Shown piece after piece: positions 1 to 6,558 of a stretch of DNA of 7,784 nucleotides. The notes beneath the pieces were generated by a model. It worked only from the letters and a program-made list of their open reading frames with translations, searched no databases and was not told the origin of the DNA. This stretch comes from Trichodesmium sp. jk18x7bins.61 (lineage in GTDB: Bacteria > Cyanobacteriota > Cyanobacteriia > Cyanobacteriales > Microcoleaceae): positions 1 through 7,784 of the forward strand of contig JAJEAQ010000079.1 of NCBI GenBank assembly GCA_022822685.1, in the 5' to 3' direction. The position numbers and the translations under genes are program-made. Within the stretch, counting starts at the first letter, position 1, and each line of letters opens with the position of its first letter.

Positions 1-283
1 GTGAAGTAAGAGACTGTTTGTCAAGCAAATATTATTACTAATTCTCTATGAAGTTGTATCTAATTTATCCCCCCTGCATCCCTTTGAAAGGAAGGGAAAG
101 AGTTAGTTAGTTGCACCATTCAGGAGAAACGGCATAAGATAGCTAGAGTATTTAATTCTGGTAGGTTGCGGTGGATAACTAAAATTATGGTGAGTGCGAA
201 GATATATTTCCACCTAACCCACCCTACGCAAGAATTTAATCTGAGTTTTAACTTTTAAATTTTGATTTTAATTTTGGTTTTGA
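1..283. other. Intergenic left edge, no gene seen
   Basis: No reading frame of convincing length or composition occurs on either strand. It holds a short imperfect stem near 78-96 (CCTTT/AAAGG arms), a TTAG tandem at about 102-112, one dispersed repeat (listed separately) and a T-rich tract at about 244-285 just past the stop codon of the FkbM pseudogene. The T-rich tract has no GC-rich stem beside it, so I do not call it a terminator. Confidence 0.6.
151..239. repeat. Degenerate palindromic dispersed repeat, copy A
   Basis: The ends form an imperfect terminal inverted repeat: TTTAATTCT (151-159) faces AGAATTTAA (231-239), 8 of 9 paired. Inside these, GTAGGTTGCGGTGG (161-174) faces CCACCTAACCCACCCTAC (210-227). 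The right arm shares the 16-mer ACCTAACCCACCCTAC (212-227) with 6461-6476, and the overall layout matches 6270-6357. Repeats with a GTAGGGTGGGTTA-type arm are common between genes in cyanobacteria (recalled family knowledge). There is no protein-coding content. Confidence 0.55.
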
Positions 284-1161
284 TTAACTAGAACGCATTG
301 TTAATGATTTTGCTAGAGTTTGATATGCTGAACGATGACCAGCAAAATATCTAGAAAAATAATATCTTGGCGGTTCATAATGGTTTTCCGCAGTAAAGGG
401 AGCTATAAATTTATCAGACACAAGGTCTTTTCTGACAAAAAATGCGTTGACTCCAGGTAAATTACAACCTACAAGGTAATAACCTTTTTTCTCTAATTTT
501 ACTTCCAGAAACTTTAATGAAACTCCAAAGCAATCATCTTTTTTTCAAGTATGGGTTTCGTCATAATCCATACAATAAAATTGGCGGTCGAAACTTAGCG
601 TCATACTCAATTATGATTACTCTTGGCTTAATACAGTTGATTGCATTCAGGACGTGATAGTCATTTCCATCAATATCAATTGACAATAGATCAATTTCAC
701 TAGATTTTATCTGGGCGGAAATCAATTCGTTGATATTGTCTTTTGTAATAAAATGATTGAACAACTTTTAATTGTCCGTTACCGATGATTTGAGCAAAAT
801 GCTTTCTACTTTTTTTTACATAATCTGAAGAAGCATCAATCCACAAACCTTGCCACTCATCAAAAAGCAGAACAAGAGTATTATTTTGTAAACCATTACC
901 AATGCCAAATTATACAAATATTTTATTAGTTAAACCAATCCTTCTAAATATTTCTCTGATAATTCTATCTTCATCAGTCTGTGAATATATCTTATACCCA
1001 TAAGGAATTAAATTTGGGGAATTTTGATACCGAGAACTTTCCCTAATACGATCCATTTCCTGAACTATCGGAATTTGTTTAATACGCTCTTTAATAATAA
1101 AACTGTAGGCTCTTTCCTAAATTATAGAATTGGCAAATTTCTTGAGTTTGGCTAGTGGCAT
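284..1161 (-). pseudogene. FkbM-family methyltransferase-like pseudogene
   Basis: Joining frames on the minus strand rebuilds about 290 codons. The start is ATG at 1161, giving MPLAKLKKFANSII, and the end is QTLAKSLTMRSS with TAA at 284-286. The middle reads DLLSIDIDGNDYHVLNAI, then PRVIIIEYDAKF, CMDYDETHT and a C-terminal GYYLVGCNLPGVNAFFVRK. This is typical of FkbM-like proteins found in glycan and exopolysaccharide clusters, which transfer methyl groups from S-adenosylmethionine. Lesions are TAG at 1117-1119; TAA at 910-912, where the Glu of the V-E-F-G-I-G-N-G cofactor motif is expected (GAA to TAA); a +1 frame change near 759-765; another near 573-578; and TGA at 545-547 where Trp is expected. 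An open piece at 561-764 starting from TTG is only the middle of this gene. It lies 107 bp downstream of the DUF6492 pseudogene on the same strand. Family assignment is from remembered motifs; loss of function is clear. Confidence 0.82.
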
Positions 1162-1229
1162 AAATGAGTTACTGGTAACTAATGATTGATATTTTTGCAA
1201 ATTTTATTCTTATTCTCAAGACTTCATAC

Positions 1230-1245
1230 CATACGGTTTCGTATG
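1230..1245. repeat. Small perfect hairpin between two pseudogenes
   Basis: CATACG (1230-1235) and CGTATG (1240-1245) pair perfectly around GTTT. The site lies in the 107-bp gap between the DUF6492 and FkbM pseudogenes. There is no T-run after it in either direction, so a terminator role is not supported. It could be chance. Confidence 0.3.
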
Positions 1246-1268
1246 ATACTCAGACTTATATTTGAACT

Positions 1269-2291
1269 CTATTTTGTTTGTAGAAAATTATGCTTCCGAC
1301 TGGCGTGGATTCCAGCGAGAACGAATTTATTCAATATGCATATTTTTTTATCCTTTTTAAGATGTCGTGGACTACTTTCAAAAGGTAAAGAGGATGGAAG
1401 AGTATCTGACTGATACTCCCTTTGGATAAATGACTTTATCTCTTTATATGAAGGAAAAAAGAGAGCTGACTCGGATACTCTTGATTGATAGTTCTGAAAT
1501 GCTTTAGAAAAAGACCACTTCCATCATCAAAGAATCGCTCAGTTGTCGCACCATAATTTTCATAGGGGTGAAACCCCAAGTCAGCAGGTGTTTTCTCTCC
1601 TACTCATGAAACATAAGACCAATATTCACTAAAAGTTTCAAACTGATTAGCAGAGTGCATCATTAACAGCAGCCAGTTTTCATCTGATTCAAAATAGTTT
1701 TCTACTTTGTCCTTAAATGATTTGAGATGCTCTTGCTTAAACCACATATGATGTGGAATACCTTCATTGTTTCTAGGTGGCTCCACTGCAAGTACCGAGT
1801 GAATCCACTCCACCCACTTCGATACAATATGAGCATTACCATATTGATTATGTTGAAGGAGTGCAAATTTGTGCTGTATAGTTTCCTGATGGTCATCAAG
1901 TAATAGCCAAGCCTTGACAGGCAGTAGGTCACTATCCCACACAACAAACCATTCATTTAGATTATCAATACCCTCAGAAACTCCCAGTTTTGATAACTAC
2001 TGATAAAACCACCCTGGTATATATAGGGATTTGCCTAAATCCAGCTCTGAGCAAATCCCTTCCTTTGTCAAACCACAATGAAGAAAAAATGATTCTTCCT
2101 TGTGGGTATAGACTGGAGCAACTTGCCATTCCTTGACCTTCTACTCTAGCGATCGCGCCTCATTTTATGGAGCTTATAATGTGAATGGTGCGAGGTTTGT
2201 AGTGGTGAGTCACTCCTTCTACAACAGCCTGTGTATTCCAGCGCACCTGATAGAGTGGGATAACAAAGTCGAATTTTTCCTTTGACATCAT
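1269..2291 (-). pseudogene. DUF6492-family protein, multiply disrupted
   Basis: The minus strand rebuilds a protein starting MMSKEKFDFVIPLYQVRW (ATG at 2291 or 2288). It continues with THHYKPRTIHIISS, SLYIPGWFYQ, NEWFVVWDSDLLPVKAW, IPHHMWFKQEHLKSF, NQFETFSEYWSYVS and YENYGATTERFFDDGSG. The D-S-D-L-L-P-V block is where glycosyltransferase-like proteins keep an acidic metal or sugar-nucleotide motif. The set resembles DUF6492 proteins of cyanobacterial glycan clusters (recalled; function not established). Lesions are TGA at 2160-2162, a frame change between 2144 and 2162, TAG at 2141-2143, TAG at 1997-1999 (expected Gln), TGA at 1604-1606 (expected Trp) and a frame change near 1445-1455. The final stop is uncertain: TAG at 1269-1271 by the last open frame, or TAA at 1327-1329 in another frame. 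The longest intact piece, 1604-1942, is only about a third of the gene. Confidence 0.77.
2149..2156. repeat. HIP1 octamer inside a broken gene
   Basis: GCGATCGC is the HIP1 palindrome that is overrepresented in many cyanobacterial genomes. Other copies lie at 2346-2353, 4055-4062 and 4352-4359 (both in murJ) and 4949-4956 (in sfsA). The copy here sits exactly in the frame-change interval of the DUF6492 pseudogene, between its TGA and TAG lesions. Confidence 0.9.
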
Positions 2292-2392
2292 CTGAAAAAT
2301 TTTCTATAGACTTTAGGTAAGTTGACTTGATGAAAGAATATCAGAGCGATCGCTGTAATCTTTATTCTTAGTCAATTAAGACTTAGACAAAA

Positions 2393-2410
2393 TACTATAT
2401 ATTTATAGTA
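2393..2410. repeat. AT-rich perfect hairpin
   Basis: TACTATA (2393-2399) pairs perfectly with TATAGTA (2404-2410) around TATT. It lies about 100 bp upstream of the DUF6492 pseudogene start, in a promoter-like AT-rich region. The all-A/T stem with a single G-C pair per arm is thermodynamically weak, so a protein-binding site or chance is as likely as an RNA hairpin. Confidence 0.3.
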
Positions 2411-2467
2411 AGTTTAAACGATAGGGCAACAGTATATATATAGCGTTTACAAATAAAAAATGTGTAA

Positions 2468-2579
2468 TACCAAATTAAAATCAAGCTGCATAGAATCATA
2501 TTTGAATCAGAATTGACCACAGATAGAGACACATAAATTAATGAATTTCATAATTATGTGCAGCCTCGCATAAAATGGG
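2468..2579. repeat. Imperfect inverted-repeat element, MITE-like
   Basis: The left arm GCTGCATAGAATCAT (2485-2499) pairs with ATAATTATGTGCAGC (2550-2564) at 12 of 15 positions, including a perfect GCTGCA/TGCAGC core. Weaker pairing continues outward to TACCAAATT on the left and AAAATGGG on the right, making a unit of about 112 bp. Elements starting TACCAATTTTATG and carrying GCTGCACATAAT are familiar as intergenic repeats in filamentous cyanobacteria (recollection). No target-site duplication was identified. Confidence 0.4.
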
Positions 2580-2847
2580 CACAAATCCTGTCAAGACTCA
2601 ACAAGATAAATATATTATTCAGAAAGTTTCTGTTTTGTCAATTCTCAAGGGATAAACGATTGATGGCAAAATCAAAAAAGCCTGAGCAATCAATATTTTT
2701 GACTTTTAACAATTGAGCTCTCTTGCCGAGCGTTCCCTTGGGCTTTTCGTTGACGCGGGGTATCGGCGCTTTTAACTTCTGCGCAGTGACACTAGATGAT
2801 GACTAATCGTAGAACTCACAATCCCTGTATGTTAAGAGCAGGCAGTG

Positions 2848-4461
2848 TCAAATTCCTAATTTCTGTTTAATCCGAGCAGCAAAAATATCAACTTCTGGCA
2901 AATCCATTTTCATTACCACCAAACCAAAAACAGCCAAACCGGAAAAACTAGCCAAACCAAGTTCTAACAACTGCACTAAAAAACCTTCAGTTCCTAACAC
3001 TAACTGACAAGCCCAAAACACTCCCAAACAAACTAAACCAGTTGCTAAAGTTCCACCAATCAAACCAGAAAAAGGTATTAACCATTCTCCCCAAGGCAAC
3101 CCCTCAAGTTTTCGATCTAATAACCACAAAAACACTACCATTGAAATTATGTTTACCCCTACCGTTGCCAATACTAAACCAGGGGCTCCAAAAGTACTAA
3201 TTAACAAATAATCTAACAGTGCATTTATAAAAATATTAATCACGCTAATTTTCAAAGGAGTTTCCCCATCTCCCAAAGCATAAAAAACTCTAACTAAAAC
3301 ATCTCTTCCTAAATAAACAAACATTCCCACTGCATAAACTATTAAAACGGAAGCTACAAATTTGGAGGCAGATAAATCAAAAGCATAACGTTCATAAACT
3401 ACCCTCACAATCGGTAAAGCTAAAGTTACCATAATCGCACTCAAAGGTAACATCGTAATTCCAGTTAATACCAAAGCTTGCCGAATTCTATATTTTAAAT
3501 CCTGCCAGTTTTCCGGTTCAGTTAATCTAGAAAATATTGGTAAAAATGGTACTAAAATAACATTAGAAATAATTCCCAAAGGAGTTTGCACTAACAAACC
3601 AGAATAAGCCAATGCTGCTGCAGCTTGCGGAATATAAGAAGCAAAAAATAAGTCAGTATAAACATTAATATGTAACATTCCAGAAGATAAAGTCGCTGGT
3701 ATCATTACTTTTGTGACTTCCTGCACTCCTGGATGTCTAAAATTAAATCGTAACCTTAATCTTCCTAAACCCGTTCGCCATAAAGCTGGAACTTGAATCA
3801 ACCATTGTAATATTGCTCCGACGAGAGTACCCCAGGCTAAAATCAAACCTCCAATCATGGCATATTCAGGCTGGATAATTTTTTCTCCTAGTTGCACAGC
3901 CAAAATCAAAATGCCCCCAATCAAGGAGACACTAGAAAATAATGGACTAATAGAGGGTAGCCAATACATATCAGCAGCATTTAAAGCCCCGAAACCAATA
4001 CCGATTAATCCAGCTAGTAAAGCCATTGGAGCCATAATTTGAAATTGTTGAATAGCGATCGCCCGAATCTCTAAACTTTCTGCCGTTTGACTTAACCCAG
4101 GGGCAACTACATCAATCAACGGAGCGGCAAAAATAATCAGACCAATTGTTGCTAACAAAAGTACCCCACCCACCAAAGTTGTAATTGTTTCTATGAGTGG
4201 GGCAGTTTCAGATTTATTGCCCTTGGCTAAGACACTCACGATGGCGCTATGAAATGGCCCGTTGATGCCTCCCAATAACACCAATAAAAAGCCAGGGATG
4301 ACATAAGCGTAGTTGTAGGCATCTACCGCAGCACCTACTCCAAAGGCGGCAGCGATCGCTTGTTGGCGTACCAACCCAAATACTTTACTGATTAATGTGG
4401 CCACTGCCACGATACCAGCAATTCCAGCTAGGGAACGAGAAGATTTTTGTGATTCAGACAC
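2848..4461 (-). CDS. murJ: MurJ (MviN) lipid II flippase-family protein
   Basis: This 537-residue protein belongs to the MOP-superfamily MurJ/MviN flippases, which move lipid-linked peptidoglycan precursor (lipid II) across the cytoplasmic membrane. The length is close to that of the E. coli protein (511). It opens with SESQKSSRS and then hydrophobic segments throughout, for example residues 11-31, 91-119, 141-161, 172-190, 200-224, 328-354, 367-384, 405-447, 461-490 and 496-517. Family landmarks are L-I-S-K-V-F-G-L-V-R (R32), V-D-A-Y (D47), a PLGIISN...PFLPIFSR block (294-312) and RVFYALGDGETPLK (391-404). The start is GTG (4459-4461), with no strong Shine-Dalgarno upstream. It diverges from sfsA. 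By remembered alignment, several charged residues that matter in the E. coli cavity (K46, R52, D269, R270) are uncharged here, so another lipid-linked glycan substrate cannot be excluded. Two HIP1 octamers lie inside. Confidence 0.95.
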   Translation of the reverse strand: MSESQKSSRSLAGIAGIVAVATLISKVFGLVRQQAIAAAFGVGAAVDAYNYAYVIPGFLLVLLGGINGPFHSAIVSVLAKGNKSETAPLIETITTLVGGVLLLATIGLIIFAAPLIDVVAPGLSQTAESLEIRAIAIQQFQIMAPMALLAGLIGIGFGALNAADMYWLPSISPLFSSVSLIGGILILAVQLGEKIIQPEYAMIGGLILAWGTLVGAILQWLIQVPALWRTGLGRLRLRFNFRHPGVQEVTKVMIPATLSSGMLHINVYTDLFFASYIPQAAAALAYSGLLVQTPLGIISNVILVPFLPIFSRLTEPENWQDLKYRIRQALVLTGITMLPLSAIMVTLALPIVRVVYERYAFDLSASKFVASVLIVYAVGMFVYLGRDVLVRVFYALGDGETPLKISVINIFINALLDYLLISTFGAPGLVLATVGVNIISMVVFLWLLDRKLEGLPWGEWLIPFSGLIGGTLATGLVCLGVFWACQLVLGTEGFLVQLLELGLASFSGLAVFGLVVMKMDLPEVDIFAARIKQKLGI

Positions 4462-4521
4462 AACAATAAATAGAGATATTCCTTAATAATTATGAATTGA
4501 TAATTGATAATTCTTAAAAAA
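4462..4521. promoter_or_regulatory. Shared divergent promoter region murJ/sfsA
   Basis: Only 60 bp separate the GTG of murJ (minus strand) from the preferred ATG of sfsA (plus strand), so promoters or their untranslated leaders must overlap here or reach into the coding regions. The stretch is very AT-rich. No -35/-10 pair with good spacing stands out on either strand, and neither gene has a strong ribosome binding site. Confidence 0.45.
4495..4512. repeat. AATTGAT 7-bp tandem repeat
   Basis: AATTGAT occurs twice in tandem, followed by AATT (18 bp, about 2.6 units), immediately before the sfsA start. Heptamer tandem repeats (STRR) are known between genes in filamentous cyanobacteria. This tract is too short to assign to them with confidence. 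Confidence 0.5.
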
Positions 4522-5274
4522 ATGAACAATCAACAGCCAAAGAATAACAAAATCAAAAATTTTACATATAAGTATTCACCACTTGAGTCTGGAATTTTAA
4601 TTAAACGTTATAAAAGATTTCTGACAGATATAGAATTAAGCTCAGGAGAAATAATTACAGCCCACTGTCCAAATACAGGCCCGATGACAGGAGTTTCTAC
4701 TCCTGGTAGTTTGGTCATGGTTTCCCACAGTAGCAATCCTAAGCGTAAATTAGCATATACTTGGGAATTAATTCAAGTTAGAGATCATGAACCGACTTGG
4801 GTGGGAATTAATACAGCTTTGCCTAATCAAATTATTAAGTTAGCTTTGGCAGAATATTTGTTTCCAGAGTTGAGGGATTATGGTGAAATTAAAACAGAAG
4901 TGGTATATGGGAAAGATAGAAAAAGCCGCATAGATTTTAAGTTGATTAGCGATCGCCAAAATATTTATTTAGAAGTTAAAAATACGACTTGGGCTAAACA
5001 AGGTATTGCTTTATTTCCAGACACGGTTACAAAAAGAGGGCAAAAGCATTTGTGGGAATTAATAGATATAGTCAAACAAGGAGAAAGGGCAGTTTGTTTA
5101 TTTTTGATCAATCGAGGCGATTGTCATCAATTTGCTCCTGGAGATATTGCTGATCCAGATTATGGTCAACTCTTGAGAGAAGCTGTTAAACAAGGAGTAG
5201 AAATTTTGCCCTGTCGATTTGAAGTTACTCCCCAAGAAATTCGTTATTTGGGTATAGCAGAATTTATTAGTTAG
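4522..5274 (+). CDS. sfsA: SfsA, DNA/RNA-binding-type sugar fermentation stimulation protein
   Basis: The protein has 250 residues from ATG at 4522 (family usually about 235-245). An upstream in-frame TTG at 4504 would add only six residues (MIILKK) and is not preferred. Family signatures are L-I-K-R-Y-K-R-F (26-33), AHCPNTGPMTG (47-57), NTALPN (97-102), EVVYGKDRKSRIDF (126-139), YLEVKNTTW (149-157), LFPDTVTKRGQKHL (164-177), FLINRGD (194-200) and LPCRFEVTPQEIRYLG (229-244). SfsA proteins have an N-terminal OB-like part and a C-terminal part related to PD-(D/E)XK nucleases; D138, E151 and K153 fit that pattern. Its cellular role is poorly defined: E. coli SfsA was linked to maltose metabolism and binds DNA. 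It diverges from murJ and is followed 36 bp later by nucA, so the two may share a transcript. One HIP1 octamer lies inside. Confidence 0.95.
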   Translation: MNNQQPKNNKIKNFTYKYSPLESGILIKRYKRFLTDIELSSGEIITAHCPNTGPMTGVSTPGSLVMVSHSSNPKRKLAYTWELIQVRDHEPTWVGINTALPNQIIKLALAEYLFPELRDYGEIKTEVVYGKDRKSRIDFKLISDRQNIYLEVKNTTWAKQGIALFPDTVTKRGQKHLWELIDIVKQGERAVCLFLINRGDCHQFAPGDIADPDYGQLLREAVKQGVEILPCRFEVTPQEIRYLGIAEFIS

Positions 5275-5310
5275 AGTCAAACCAAAATAATAATAAAGAA
5301 AAAAACACTA

Positions 5311-6114
5311 ATGTCCTATCGTAAAATACTACTACTAAGCACAATACTTTTACTCACAGTTACCACTGGATGTTCTCTATTATTAAAGCCATCCTCAGAA
5401 GTTCATATTACTTTAGGAAACCCCAGCAAGGGGACAGCTTCTGTTGAAAACCCCAATAATTATTTGATAGAAAAATCCCAATATGTATTGTCATATAATC
5501 GGGATAAAGGAATCGCAAATTGGGTAAGTTGGCAATTAAATAAATCTTGGTTAGGTGATGTAGAAAGACAGGATGATTTTCGCCCTGATGAGAGTTTACC
5601 TGAAGATTGGTATCGTGCCAGACCTAATGATTATCGAAATAGTGGTTATGATCGAGGACATTTAACTCCTTCCGCAGATCGTACAGCTAATGAGGAAGAT
5701 AATTCAGCCACATTTTTAATGACAAATATAATTCCCCAAAGCCCAGATAATAATCGGGAAACTTGGCGGGAATTAGAAGTATACTCTCGTGAACTTGTAC
5801 AACAAGGAAATGAACTTTATATTATGGCTGGATGGTATAGAAAAAAAGGCTCTATTGCTGAGGGGAAAGTAACTATTCCTAGTCGGATATGGAAAATTAT
5901 AGTAGTCTTAAAATCAGGTTCTGGCGTGAGAGGAGTTAATAAAAATACGAGAGTGATTGCAGTTGATATGCCTAATTCTAATCGGATTAGAAGTGATTGG
6001 AAAGCTTACCGAGTTTCAGTGGATCAAATTGAAACTGCTACTGGTTATGATTTTCTTTCAAAAGTTCCAAAAGAAATTCAAGATGTAATTGAAAGTAGAG
6101 TTGATAATCAATAA
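5311..6114 (+). CDS. nucA: NucA-type exported sugar-non-specific endonuclease
   Basis: This 267-residue protein is the counterpart of Anabaena NucA, a beta-beta-alpha-metal nuclease that cuts DNA and RNA without base preference. The N-terminus has R4 and K5, a hydrophobic stretch (6-17) and TTGC at 18-21. That is a possible lipobox with Cys21, although Thr at -3 is unusual, so simple secretion is also possible. The catalytic motif is D114-R115-G116-H117. Measured from the catalytic His, the other active-site residues of Anabaena NucA (R93, N155, E163, R167) fall on R86, N148, E156 and R160. Other shared blocks are LSYNRDKGIANWVSWQLN (60-77), ADRTANEEDNSATFLMTN (122-139) and TGYDFLS (244-250). 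The length matches the family (274 in Anabaena). It lies 36 bp after sfsA, with only a weak purine-rich stretch (AAAGAA) before the ATG. The inhibitor gene nuiA lies convergently downstream. The gene looks intact. Confidence 0.94.
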   Translation: MSYRKILLLSTILLLTVTTGCSLLLKPSSEVHITLGNPSKGTASVENPNNYLIEKSQYVLSYNRDKGIANWVSWQLNKSWLGDVERQDDFRPDESLPEDWYRARPNDYRNSGYDRGHLTPSADRTANEEDNSATFLMTNIIPQSPDNNRETWRELEVYSRELVQQGNELYIMAGWYRKKGSIAEGKVTIPSRIWKIIVVLKSGSGVRGVNKNTRVIAVDMPNSNRIRSDWKAYRVSVDQIETATGYDFLSKVPKEIQDVIESRVDNQ

Positions 6115-6158
6115 GTAGGGTTGCATAGCAGTTCTCTTATAGGTGAGGTACAAAAATC

Positions 6159-6235
6159 TGGCATTGCTGAATCAAGGGATAAATCTTTGGAAATACATCC
6201 AAGCCTACAATTCATCCCGCAAATATGCAATGCCA
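6159..6235. mobile_element. MITE-like 77-bp inverted-repeat unit
   Basis: TGGCATTGC (6159-6167) and GCAATGCCA (6227-6235) are perfect 9-bp terminal inverted repeats. After an unpaired stretch of equal length on both sides, GGGATAAAT (6176-6184) pairs with ATTCATCCC (6210-6218) at 8 of 9 positions, so the 26-bp arms match at 19 positions. The unit has no coding capacity. GGCATTGCTGA-type ends recall terminal repeats of cyanobacterial insertion sequences (recollection, not verified). Flanking A-rich sequence hides any target duplication. Confidence 0.5.
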
Positions 6236-6269
6236 AAATTTACTTAAGAGATTATTTGTCAAACTCAGA

Positions 6270-6357
6270 TTAAATTCTGGCGTAGGATGGGTGAGGCGCA
6301 AATATCTCCTTGTACTCATCATAATTTTATTTGTCCGCCGTAACCCATCAGAATTAA
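6270..6357. repeat. Degenerate palindromic dispersed repeat, copy B
   Basis: The left end TTAAATTCTGG (6270-6280), followed by GATGGGTGAGGCG (6286-6298), faces CGCCGTAACCCATC (6336-6349) and AGAATTAA (6350-6357). The centre is about 37 bp of unpaired AT-rich sequence. The layout and outer ends match copy A at 151-239, which marks both as members of one family. GTAGGATGGGTTA...TAACCCATC palindromes are widespread cyanobacterial intergenic repeats (recalled). Confidence 0.55.
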
Positions 6358-6460
6358 CAACTATAGCTACCCTAATATTTAGTTTACAAATAGTCTCTAA
6401 AGTAGTCAGTAGTTAATAGTCAATAGAGTTGTCGCTAAATAGATGGAAAAAATTGCTAAA

Positions 6461-6476
6461 ACCTAACCCACCCTAC
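6461..6476. repeat. Half-copy of the dispersed repeat, copy C
   Basis: ACCTAACCCACCCTAC is identical over 16 bp to 212-227, the right arm of copy A. No matching left arm is seen upstream, so this appears to be a truncated copy. Confidence 0.55.
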
Positions 6477-6558
6477 ATCAAGGCTTAATATTTTATTTAT
6501 AGATACCCTCTATAGAGACTTGACATAAAATGCTCTAATCACAACTTATTATGGAGAT

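Larger units (their letters stand above)
2292..2847. other. Intergenic region with repeats, no gene seen
   Basis: This 556-bp stretch lies between the 5' end of the DUF6492 pseudogene and the 3' end of murJ. I find no credible reading frame. It contains a HIP1 octamer (2346-2353), an AT-rich hairpin (2393-2410), a TATATATATA run near 2432-2441, an imperfect inverted-repeat element (2468-2579) and a GC-richer block at about 2717-2790. The block has weak GCCGA/TCGGC arms (2725-2729 and 2763-2767), may be another worn repeat, and is downstream of murJ. No rho-independent terminator for murJ is convincing. Confidence 0.6.
6115..6558. other. Repeat-filled gap between nucA and nuiA
   Basis: This 444-bp spacer between two convergent genes has no credible gene; a 63-codon frame at 6225-6416 runs through the repeats. 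It holds a MITE-like inverted-repeat unit (6159-6235), a palindromic dispersed repeat (6270-6357) and a half-copy (6461-6476). It also has a 10-bp palindrome CTCTATAGAG (6508-6517). No clear terminator with a U-run serves either gene; the repeat hairpins could serve as a bidirectional barrier (inference). Confidence 0.6.

Noticed and set aside
1186..1413. Plus-strand frame of 75 codons
   Set aside because: It lies opposite the 3' part of the DUF6492 pseudogene, whose rebuilt protein continues through here, and its composition shows no family resemblance.
1565..1577. Perfect GGGGT-GAA-ACCCC hairpin
   Set aside because: It falls inside the DUF6492 reading frame (Gly-Phe-His-Pro codons), so coding sequence explains it well enough.
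1702..1956. Minus-strand frame of 84 codons
   Set aside because: It is an out-of-frame shadow of the DUF6492 frame, which reads recognisable protein over the same bases.
284..2291. Stop-codon recoding instead of pseudogenes
   Set aside because: All three stop codons occur together with frame changes, while neighbouring genes use the ordinary code.
3857..4042. Plus-strand frame of 61 codons inside murJ
   Set aside because: It is antisense to a strongly supported membrane protein gene, with no separate signal.
5098..5280. Minus-strand frame of 60 codons inside sfsA
   Set aside because: It is antisense to conserved SfsA sequence.
6225..6416. Plus-strand frame of 63 codons after nucA
   Set aside because: It runs across two dispersed repeats, lacks a ribosome site and resembles no family.
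6520..6552. TTGACA as a plus-strand promoter reading into the 3' end of nuiA
   Set aside because: No -10 hexamer occurs at 16-18 bp; the nearest TATTAT is about 21 bp away.
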